53,733 bases of DNA from Paulinella micropora (taxonomy: Eukaryota > Cercozoa > Imbricatea > Euglyphida), in the NCBI GenBank assembly GCA_009731375.1, contig BJOX01000149.1, positions 676,828 through 730,560 of the forward strand, read 5' to 3'. The notes below the pieces were generated by a model that made no database searches, was not told where the DNA came from, and saw only the letters and a program-made list of their open reading frames with translations. This document shows positions 47,123 through 53,733 of this stretch, one piece after another (position 1 is the first letter of the stretch; each line of letters starts with the position of its first letter). The position numbers and the translations under genes were made by a program.

Positions 47123-47902
47123 TTGTATCACAGAAGGGATGGAACCCACTCTGCGCAGCAGGATCCTCTTGCTCCTGAACACCCGATGTCTTTGTGTAAA
47201 ATTTTGAAGCTCACTAACCTAAATATCCAAGTCGAGTGGTTGATCGAAGCACGCGACCCCAGCAAAAGAGAACCAGCTCCAATGCTACAAGGCCAGTGCA
47301 CGCAGTATTCAAAGATTTACAGCAAACGCGCTTGGGAGGCTAGGGCCAAGAAAGCACAACAACTTTCTACTCAGCAGCGGAAGGGAGAAGAAAAGGCATC
47401 CAGGAAAAAACTCGCCGACGATGTCGCCAGCCAACCCATAAACAAACGAAACCAACCGGTAAGAAAGCAGCCGCAACGAGCAGCACACGACAGGAAAAGT
47501 CAAGTGGCTGCCGGGGACAAGCGAGGACGAGCTGTCATCACACCGCAGAAGGAAACCCCCAACAAACCCGAAAAAAGAAAGTCCGACTGCCAACGGCGAA
47601 GGGCAATAAAGATACGGCTCGAACGCTGGACCTTGAAGCGGGGGGGGGGGGGGGGGGGGGGGNNNNNNNNNNATGCCGCTGAGGAGTCCGCTGACAGCAA
47701 AAACAAAGACCCAGACTTTGAGCCCAGTACTGGGGACGAGGATGACAGTGGATCTGGGGACGACAGCTCCGCGCAAGACTCTCAAGGAGAGACAAAGGCA
47801 ATCCTTGCCTGGAGTGGTGGCAAGACTGGCAATCCAGAAGACAGCGGAAAGTGTTCTCGGCCAAAAAACATGCAAAGAAAAATTCATGAAAAAATCCGCT
47901 AG
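47123..47902 (+). CDS. BAH-like, Lys-rich protein, end of transposon gene
   Basis: The frame contains LCKILKLTNLNIQVEWLIEARD (about 47190-47255), which resembles the core of a BAH-like module. A long basic and Ser/Asp-rich tail follows, crossed by a poly-G tract and 10 N gap (47641-47672, 47673-47682). It stops TAG 47902 just before the triplet tract and the right inverted repeat. There is no clear start codon, so an upstream exon is likely. The position after the broken transposase and its likeness to 1515-2497 suggest a transposon protein. Confidence 0.45.
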   Translation: MYHRRDGTHSAQQDPLAPEHPMSLCKILKLTNLNIQVEWLIEARDPSKREPAPMLQGQCTQYSKIYSKRAWEARAKKAQQLSTQQRKGEEKASRKKLADDVASQPINKRNQPVRKQPQRAAHDRKSQVAAGDKRGRAVITPQKETPNKPEKRKSDCQRRRAIKIRLERWTLKRGGGGGGGXXXXAAEESADSKNKDPDFEPSTGDEDDSGSGDDSSAQDSQGETKAILAWSGGKTGNPEDSGKCSRPKNMQRKIHEKIR

Positions 47903-48240
47903 CAGCGCCAGCAGCAGCAGCACGTAGTGGCATCAGCAGCATTGCCAACGCTTGACATTTTTTTTTGCATCAGATAGGCATTTTGGAAATTTGTATTATT
48001 GATTAAAAGAAAAAAACTTGTATCCCGGGCACCCCTTGTTTTACGTAGTTGGGGTGCCCAAACTGAGGGGAAGATTCGTAAATCCACCCATACGGAGTGG
48101 TATTGCCAAGTATTAGAGCTGTAGAAAGTTAATTTGTTCGATTCTCCTGAACGATGATATGTACTGATTTAGTTGTTTATCTGTATTAATTATCTGTGTT
48201 CCTGAAAGGTGGATTGTATTAGCATCATTGAAAACCTTGA
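47900..48240. repeat. right arm of the ~300 bp inverted repeat
   Basis: Inverted copy of 20860-21160. It includes the GGGCACCCC hairpin (48027-48059) and the TTCCTGAAAG motif (48199-48208). The two arms enclose 27 kb. Confidence 0.85.
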
Positions 48241-48501
48241 GTGTGTGGGAAGCCCAAACTGACGGGGAGCTTTCTCATGCCACTCAAGATGAGCGGCATT
48301 GCTTTTTGAATTTCTAGCTTGAATTCCGGGCATTGGGGGGGTGCGTATGCCTACCGTGAGTGGGAGTTCTTTGGCCCGGCTACCCCCAGTTCGACTCGAT
48401 ACTGTTTTAGTGTTTGAAGTGAACTATGTTTGCCGGAGCGCATTGGGATGTTGTATTGAACATTTGTGCTCCATGACAAGCATCACCAACTCCAACGCCT
48501 G

Positions 48502-48938
48502 CTCCTGAAAGATTGATTGGCGCATCACCGATGTATGTATGTTGTTGTATTCCAGGGTGCACCTACCTTCAGCTTTTATGTCTGGCAGCGACGGCATCGG
48601 CGCCGGCGGCGGCGGAAGTGACACCTAGCAGCGACCCCAGCGGCGACGTGGACAGCAGTTGGCAACTTGGCATGGAAGTGGCTATACTATCAGCTCTGAG
48701 ACATTGCAAAGATTGTCAGTTTATGTGGCCATACGATGCAAAATTTTGCGGAAACTGTGGCAAGAGGTTGCAGGTGCCAATACATATACACATTGACTGC
48801 GACTGCAAAGACTGCCGTCAGGCATCACCGGCGTCAGAGGCTTCTTCTTCTTCTTCTTCTTCTTCTTCTTCTTCTTCTTCTTCTTCTCCTTCTTCTATGC
48901 CGTTCATTCATCCTTCACTGCTCCCCAATTTTTTTTAA
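48502..48938 (+). CDS. small zinc-ribbon protein with Ser tract
   Basis: The frame follows the shared CTCCTGAAAG motif (48502-48511). First ATG in frame is 48531. The product is about 135 residues: an Ala/Ser/Asp linker, then a four-Cys zinc ribbon HCKDCQFMW ... KFCGNCGKRL (C-x2-C, 16 residues, C-x2-C), a second cluster CDCKDC, and a Ser tail encoded by (TTC)n. The CxxC...CGNCG form is that of double-zinc-ribbon proteins with a structural or nucleic-acid/protein-binding role. The ATG is followed at once by GTATGT, and TATTCCAG comes shortly after, so the 5' end may be spliced differently. Confidence 0.6.
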
Positions 48939-49010
48939 TGTTTTAAGCTCAACAACAACAACTACTACTACTACTACTATTAATACTATTAATACTACCA
49001 CTACTACTAT

Positions 49011-49048
<38 letters not shown>

Positions 49049-49160
49049 GTATTACTTCTTCCTCTTCTTCCTCTTCTTCCTCTTCCTCTTCTTCTCTTCT
49101 TCTTCTTCTTCTTCTTCTTCTTCTTCTTCTTCTTCTTCTTCTTCTTCTTTTTTCTTCTTC
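48838..49160. repeat. (TTC)n and (ACT)n triplet arrays
   Basis: TTC repeats (48842-48886), ACT/AAC repeats (48952-49049) and TTC repeats again (49055-49160). ORFs on both strands are shadows. Confidence 0.97.
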
Positions 49161-49397
49161 TATGATCATTTGTATATATAAAGGTTGTCTATCCGCAGTT
49201 ATTGAAACAAGCATTAAAAATGTAGAAAACCAACATTAGACATATAGAAAACATACAAAGAAAACATGAAAACTGACGAAGGTTTTCCAAAAATCAACAA
49301 ACTAAACACTTTAGAAAGAGATTACGACGAAAAGACACATAAACCATATTTTTATTTCATAAAAATATATATAAACTTCGTGTATATNNNNNNNNNN
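49161..49397. other. AT-rich end of scaffold piece and gap
   Basis: AT-rich DNA without a gene, then 10 N (49388-49397). The character of the sequence changes after the gap. Confidence 0.7.
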
Positions 49398-49545
49398 GTG
49401 TTATTTTTGACTTGAGATACGTACCTAATTGTGGGGACAATCGGCAAAAGTGCTCCCTTTTTCCAAAATTGGTGGCACCGGCTCAGCCATAACGATATTA
49501 TCTTATTGTTTTATATATTAAAGACTTACAAACGATATATAAAAG

Positions 49546-49907
49546 ATGGCGGAGGAAGTCAAACATGAGAAGTGCGGTAAGTGTAGATGTTGGAGACTAC
49601 CGGCACAATTCTTGAATGACAAGGGGCGGAGGTTGAAGACTTGTGAAAGTTGTAGAATAAAAGGTAGAGCGGAGAGGGATAGGCGTAAATGCTCACATAA
49701 TAAACTGAAATACTATTGCAAGGACTGCGATGGAGGTGGAGGTGGTTTATGTGTACATAAGAAACATAAATATAGTTGTAATTTCTGCGGTTCAAGGTAT
49801 ATGTGCAAACACAATAGAAATAAACACTATTGCAAGGACTGCGGGGTAGGAGGCAAAAACGCCAATGTAAGGAGTGCTACGAAGTAAGACAAATTGCCAC
49901 GGAATAA
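49546..49907 (+). CDS. Cys/His-rich zinc-knuckle protein, viral type
   Basis: ATG 49546 opens the frame. CGKCRCW ... TCESCR near the N-terminus is a zinc-ribbon head (C10-x2-C, then C-x2-C). Repeated C-x-HN-x7-10-CKDCG units follow (CSHNKLKYYCKDC, CVHKKHKYSCNFCG, CKHNRNKHYCKDCG). This architecture is common in NCLDVs, virophages and Polinton-like viruses; the role is unknown, perhaps nucleic-acid binding. As read, it stops TAA 49887. After a one-base shift in GGGG (49842-49845) another frame supplies a further CKEC pair and a stop at 49905-49907, so the true C-terminus is probably the longer one. TATA-like TATATAAAA lies just before the ATG. Confidence 0.7.
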
Positions 49908-50691
49908 GGCTTGCTAGGTGTCCTTAAAAATGTGGAATAAAGTCCTTGTTTTTGTCTATTTTTTTTGGGATGGTTTATTTTACTGGTTCATTTTTTCACC
50001 AAAAGCGGGGAAAAGTTTGCAAAATGTCAAAAAAAGTTAATTTTTTCCATGTTTTGGAGGCCAACTTTTCCATCGGTTTATTACCCGCGATTAATAGGAA
50101 GGCTTATTTTGATGTTTTGTGAAATCAAGGACTTGCCAACTCACAAGGACTTGCCAACTCGTAAGGACTTAGGCGATATGGGTAGAGGGTTTATTTCGTT
50201 AAAATGTCTTCATTTAAACTATCGGGGGATGTACTCCCCTGTTCTCAGTTTCAACATTACCCCCCTCGGCCAAATGGTATTATGGACAATAAAGGGGGGG
50301 GGTCGGCCAACTTCTCTGAAAACAGGGGACTAAAACAGGGGACTTCCACAAGGACATAGTTAAACTCAGTCAAATGGGGTTAAATCCTCTTTTACATACC
50401 CTTTTTTTATATTAATAATGTTAATAATAATAACAAGGAAGTAAGGATAGGGCGTGTGGTAATATGGGCGGAGTTAGAATTACGATAAAATACCGCTTCT
50501 AGGGTGTCCTTAAAGTTATAGGGGACTTGGAAATGAAAAAAAGGACTTTAAGGACGGGGGCAAAAAGAAGCAGTTGAAGGTGATTTGTGCCACCAGACTA
50601 AACCGCGGGAGAGAAGCGGTCAGGAAGCAGTAATTGAAAGGCAGGTTAATTTTGTTAATAAAAAATATAAACTTGTCGTATATATACCAAG
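49908..50691. other. intergenic region with repeats and hairpin
   Basis: A 369 bp open frame (49965-50333) exists but has odd composition and crosses a tandem repeat, so I do not call it. The region holds 18 bp tandem units AAGGACTTGCCAACTC (50127-50144, 50145-50162, partial third) and an 11 bp inverted repeat GTCCTTAAAGT (50506-50516 / 50545-50555). AAGGACTT words recur throughout. TATATATA lies at 50680-50686, a few bases before the recombinase ATG. Confidence 0.6.
50506..50555. repeat. inverted repeat, possible hairpin
   Basis: Perfect 11 bp arms GTCCTTAAAGT / ACTTTAAGGAC with a 28 nt loop, between the zinc protein and the recombinase. It could be a transcription-end hairpin or a recombination site. 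Confidence 0.7.
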
Positions 50692-52041
50692 ATGTGGAGT
50701 GAGAGTGATAGAAAGTTTGTGAGGCAGTTGAAAGTAGCAGACACTGATCATAAAATTTATAATGTTGTGTCTGACTTTTTTGAAATTAATGCTAAGCCGT
50801 CAATGGCTTTTCATAAAGCCATAATTACATTATTTAGTAATCCAACAACTGAGAAAGAAGCACTTGAAGCCTTAAAAGTTATTTACCCCAAGTATGTCTT
50901 AATATATCCGAATTTACAATCAAGACGACAACGGATATCTGAAGTTAGAATGAAGGCAATTAAACCAAATCAAAGTGAAAAAGTTTATGAAATGTCTAAA
51001 CTAGATAAATACTTCAATTTGAACGAAGATGAAAGAATTGAAATCGTAGAAGGATACAAGAAAGATGTGAAGCAAAAGAATGAAGAAAAAATACAAATAG
51101 ATGTGCGGGATGTGATGGCGAAAATGAACGATATGATTATGAGCAATGATGTGTATTTGAAACTGCTTGCATTAATGATAGCAACTGGTGCCCGCCCTGT
51201 AGAGATATTTGATAAAAATACATATGAACTGGTGCCCGATAAGCCGAGTTGGTTGAGAGTGAATAATCTAGCAAAGAAGCGAGAGGGACAAGAAAAGAAT
51301 TGGACAGAAAGGCCAGTTATTCTTTTTACTCCCGCTTTTGTAATTGAAAAGGTAAATTCAATTAGAAACTATTTTAGAAAAAAGAAAGCGGTTATCATTA
51401 ACAAAGAAGGGGTGCTTGATAAACAAAAGAACAATGAATTGAACAAACGAATAATTAAAATCTTTCCGTGGCTGGCGGATTATAAACAAAGGTCTTCAAT
51501 GCTGAGAAAGTTGTATGCAAGTTTATCTTATTCCAATTTTGCCAATCCAAAGTTGGAGAACTATAACACATGGGTAAGCAATGTGCTGGGGCACGGCGAT
51601 ATGATGACAAGTTTTTCGTATTCGTGGGTAAATGTGGCCGATCCTGAGGAGATTAAAGCAGAAGGGATTAAAACAGAACTTGAAGAGTTAAGAAGAAAGA
51701 TAGATTTATATCTGAATTTAACTAATGTTAGCGAAAACGGAGAAGAAGAAAGCAAATATGAACCATTAGGAAAGAGAGCGAGCCGTGCAGATAAACTTGA
51801 ATTGTTGGAAAAAATATGGAACGATTACGAAGGGCAAATAACAAATACTAAACTACGGCAATTAAGTGGGATAGGAGCAGTGCTTGTCAATGAGTTTGTA
51901 AAGCAGAAGAAGGAAAAGCCAGAAGAAGAGAAACAACCAGAAGAAGTGAAGCAACCAGAATATCTCCAACATGCTGGAGATAAGGAAATGAAGCAACCAT
52001 TAAGAAGAAGTGCTAGAATTAAAAAGAATGCTAATACTTAA
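50692..52041 (+). CDS. tyrosine recombinase, protelomerase-like
   Basis: ATG 50692 to TAA 52041 gives 449 residues. The N-terminal ~140 residues are helical (core-binding). The catalytic part has ATGARPVEIF with Arg168, NLAKKREGQ with Lys195/196, MLRKLYASLSY with Arg272, VLGHGD with His301 and SYSW with Tyr310. The 9-residue His-to-Tyr spacing, LRKLYA in place of H-x2-R-H, and the R-to-K spacing match telomere resolvases as I recall them for TelK (R275, K300, R383, H416, Y425). A C-terminal helical segment (KLELLEKIWNDYEG, TKLRQLSGIGAVLV) and a basic tail (PLRRSARIKK) follow. It either resolves hairpin telomeres of a linear genome or integrates it. The 3' end overlaps the convergent gene by 11 bp. 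Confidence 0.75.
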   Translation: MWSESDRKFVRQLKVADTDHKIYNVVSDFFEINAKPSMAFHKAIITLFSNPTTEKEALEALKVIYPKYVLIYPNLQSRRQRISEVRMKAIKPNQSEKVYEMSKLDKYFNLNEDERIEIVEGYKKDVKQKNEEKIQIDVRDVMAKMNDMIMSNDVYLKLLALMIATGARPVEIFDKNTYELVPDKPSWLRVNNLAKKREGQEKNWTERPVILFTPAFVIEKVNSIRNYFRKKKAVIINKEGVLDKQKNNELNKRIIKIFPWLADYKQRSSMLRKLYASLSYSNFANPKLENYNTWVSNVLGHGDMMTSFSYSWVNVADPEEIKAEGIKTELEELRRKIDLYLNLTNVSENGEEESKYEPLGKRASRADKLELLEKIWNDYEGQITNTKLRQLSGIGAVLVNEFVKQKKEKPEEEKQPEEVKQPEYLQHAGDKEMKQPLRRSARIKKNANT

Positions 52042-52306
52042 CAACGACTAAAGGGGGCTCTCCATATTTTAGTCTAAGATTAGACTCTCGTCTGTAGCAT
52101 TTAATGGAGCAGATTGTGAAAAACTCAATACTATCCACACCATAGAAATTGCCTGCTATGATCGGAGGATGCGACCGGAATGTGCGAGACAAACCGCATA
52201 TATTACAAAATTCTTCTGTATATTTCGTCAGGGGCATTTCTGCATAAACAAATGTTCTTATGTGGCCAACGATATCCGCGGGCAATTCGTGTATTATTAT
52301 TGACAT
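52031..52306 (-). CDS. small F-box-like protein with Cys pairs
   Basis: ATG 52306 to TAG/TAA 52031, 91 residues. ELPADIVGHIRTFVY at residues 7-21 resembles the first helix of an F-box. FCNICG (C33, C36) and CSIKC (about C66, C70) could bind a zinc. Such short proteins are frequent in large and small eukaryotic DNA viruses and may link targets to host SCF ubiquitin ligases, which is inference only. It is divergent from the next gene with only 49 bp between the start codons, and its 3' end overlaps that of the recombinase. Confidence 0.6.
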   Translation of the reverse strand: MSIIIHELPADIVGHIRTFVYAEMPLTKYTEEFCNICGLSRTFRSHPPIIAGNFYGVDSIEFFTICSIKCYRRESNLRLKYGEPPLVVVKY

Positions 52307-52355
52307 GATTTATATAATATAAGTTGATTTAAATTAAATCAACTTTGAATATAAA
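52307..52355. promoter_or_regulatory. divergent promoter with palindrome
   Basis: The 49 bp between two divergent start codons contain TTTATATAATAT and an inverted repeat with 11 bp arms, AAGTTGATTTA (52321-52331) and TAAATCAACTT (52335-52345), around 3 nt. It probably drives both genes and may be bound by a dimeric regulator. Confidence 0.6.
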
Positions 52356-53693
52356 ATGAACCTTTTTGGTCAAAGCACGAGCACTCCATCGTCATCATCT
52401 ACATCGTCATCATCTTCTTTATCAATAGATAATATTAAAGATGCTTTACCAACAACGGCCTTCGGAGAATTGAGAACGGCCACTTTATCGCCAGTATTAC
52501 AAAATGTATTTACATATGGTATTAATACTCGTTTCTTTGACAAAACAGAAACAAACGGCGGGGTGGTATCAACTGCTAATTCAATGGCGGTTTTGACCAC
52601 ATCGGCCTCAGGTAATTCAACCGCACAGATTACGACTATAGAGAGAGCAAAATATAGAAGTGGCATGGGCTTGGTTGCTAGATTTTCCGCATTGTTTCCA
52701 TCATCTACCACCGCGACTACCTTTAATTGCGATATCGGCATAGGCACACCAGCAGACAATTTATGTTTTAGACAATCAAACTCGGGAATGTCTGTTGTAA
52801 GAACGGCGGGGAGTGTTGAAAATGTGGTTAGTCAGTATGCTTGGAATGTTGATAAATGTGATAATACGGGAAACTTCCCCGCGATTGATTTTACCAAATT
52901 GAATGTGTTTGAAATAGTCGTCCAATATCTGGGTAGCGGTCAGATTACATTTAAAATTGAAAACCCGCGAACTGGACGAATGGAGATAATTCATGCGATT
53001 AAATATGCGAGCACTGCTACTACTCCATCATTAGATCAGGCGGCGTTTGCTATTTATGCGAAGGCATATTCGTCAAGCCTTCAATCCGTTGTTATGAAAA
53101 CGGCGAGTATGTTTTTGGCAGTTGAAGGGGTTATTGATCGGACTATTGCTATAACAAACTCGTATGACAATGTAAAAACTATAGGAGCAACTGAGAATGC
53201 CATATTTACTATTAGAAACCGCGCCACATTCAACAGCAAAACAAACTATAACATAATCTACTTTGAGAATTTGTGTATTAGCAATTCTGATACTAAAACA
53301 TGTATTGCGAGAATTATTCTTAATACTACATTGGGAGGAACACCTTCTTATTCAAATTACGATACAAACACATCATTGGCCGAGGTAGATACGGCGGGGA
53401 CAACAAGAACGGGTGGAAGTGTGATATTCACATATGTATTGTCTGGTGGGTCATCCATATGTATTGATTTGTCTCAATATAATATCAAGATAGGGTCAGG
53501 CAAGACATTTACTATATCCGCACAAAATACAAGCGGTGGAACGGCGAGCAGATTTAAACAAAAAAAAAATACACACTTTCAAAAATACAGGCTTTCAAAA
53601 TTTTTTTCTATCTCTACTGCTAGATTGTTAATATTTGTTTTTTTTGTCATTTCCTCAACAATTGGTGCATGGTATTTCCTTAAATACCGATAA
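52356..53693 (+). CDS. putative virion surface/attachment protein with C-terminal membrane segment
   Basis: ATG 52356 to TAA 53693, 445 residues. A Ser/Thr-rich start (residues 7-23) is followed by LSPVLQNVFTYGINTRFF and the block YRSGMGLVARFSALF (residues 100-114). That block resembles YRPGQG-x3-RFTALF, a motif I know from structural proteins of many phages and algal viruses. The rest is rich in Thr, Ser, Asn and beta-prone, as in fibre or jelly-roll proteins. After a run of ten A (53560-53569) the sequence becomes basic and ends in a hydrophobic helix (LLIFVFFVISSTIGAWYFL) with a short basic tail. That could be a membrane anchor, or the A run may hide a frameshift; the other frame stops after about 28 residues. 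Confidence 0.6.
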   Translation: MNLFGQSTSTPSSSSTSSSSSLSIDNIKDALPTTAFGELRTATLSPVLQNVFTYGINTRFFDKTETNGGVVSTANSMAVLTTSASGNSTAQITTIERAKYRSGMGLVARFSALFPSSTTATTFNCDIGIGTPADNLCFRQSNSGMSVVRTAGSVENVVSQYAWNVDKCDNTGNFPAIDFTKLNVFEIVVQYLGSGQITFKIENPRTGRMEIIHAIKYASTATTPSLDQAAFAIYAKAYSSSLQSVVMKTASMFLAVEGVIDRTIAITNSYDNVKTIGATENAIFTIRNRATFNSKTNYNIIYFENLCISNSDTKTCIARIILNTTLGGTPSYSNYDTNTSLAEVDTAGTTRTGGSVIFTYVLSGGSSICIDLSQYNIKIGSGKTFTISAQNTSGGTASRFKQKKNTHFQKYRLSKFFSISTARLLIFVFFVISSTIGAWYFLKYR

Positions 53694-53733
53694 AACTGAT
53701 CCATATTAGTCCCGCACGGGATTATATCTTTTT
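53694..53733. other. window end, no feature
   Basis: Forty bases after the last stop codon, without a visible motif. Confidence 0.5.

Larger units (their letters stand above)
49398..53733. mobile_element. small DNA virus-like segment (Polinton-like virus or similar)
   Basis: From the gap to the window end the DNA is AT-rich, gene-dense and intron-less, with no microsatellites. It carries a Cys/His-repeat protein, a tyrosine recombinase, a small zinc protein and a putative virion surface protein. This gene set and the AT-rich promoters are typical of Polinton-like viruses, virophages and their integrated forms. No major capsid or packaging ATPase is within view, and the segment continues off the window. 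It may be integrated or wrongly scaffolded onto the host DNA. Confidence 0.6.

Noticed and set aside
49965-50333. 122-residue ORF in the viral intergenic region
   Set aside because: It crosses an 18 bp tandem repeat, has no motif and unusual composition; weak support for a real gene.

Overview
This window looks like a scaffold from the nuclear genome of an unidentified protist. Several genes carry short GT-AG introns (54, 64, 73, 78 and about 96 nt) whose removal keeps or restores the reading frame. The DNA is full of microsatellites and degraded transposons. Gaps of 10 N often sit beside long C, G or T runs or simple repeats. I cannot name the species. All identifications rest on motifs read by eye; no database search was possible.

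Layout. 0-9 kb: AT-rich DNA with transposon debris: a BAH-like ORF, a foldback repeat, a broken Ty3/gypsy integrase and an AT-hook/BAH-like ORF. 9-21 kb: repeat-rich DNA with several small minus-strand genes that join a zinc-binding domain (a MYND finger, a doubled C-x-G-TKKG-PCKR motif, others) to GCT/CAG tracts. 21-48 kb: a segment bounded by ~300 bp inverted repeats (20.86-21.16 and 47.90-48.24 kb). Inside it is a very GC-rich block with compact, mostly intron-less, virus-like genes: an unrecognised ORF, a large tyrosine recombinase, a zinc-ribbon protein, and a degraded, very divergent RNA polymerase largest subunit. Two elements have landed in this block: a 2.2 kb unit carrying an F-box/LRR-like gene between 29 bp terminal inverted repeats, and an ~8 kb DNA transposon with 565 bp terminal inverted repeats, a SAP-domain transposase and a divergent partner gene. 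The larger one splits the zinc-ribbon gene. A second, broken transposase of what looks like the same family lies at 44.5-46.3 kb. 48.2-49.4 kb: a zinc-ribbon gene and triplet repeats.

After the gap at 49.39 kb the DNA changes to AT-rich, compact and intron-less: a Cys/His-rich protein, a protelomerase-like tyrosine recombinase, a small F-box-like zinc protein and a probable virion surface protein with a C-terminal membrane anchor. This resembles a Polinton-like virus or other small viral element, either integrated or mis-scaffolded.

The window therefore holds at least two independent virus-derived segments plus two kinds of TIR-bounded element nested in one of them. The most interesting items are the RNA polymerase relic with a disrupted metal-binding motif, the protelomerase-like recombinase, and the TIR-flanked F-box/LRR gene with ~19 bp flanking direct repeats.
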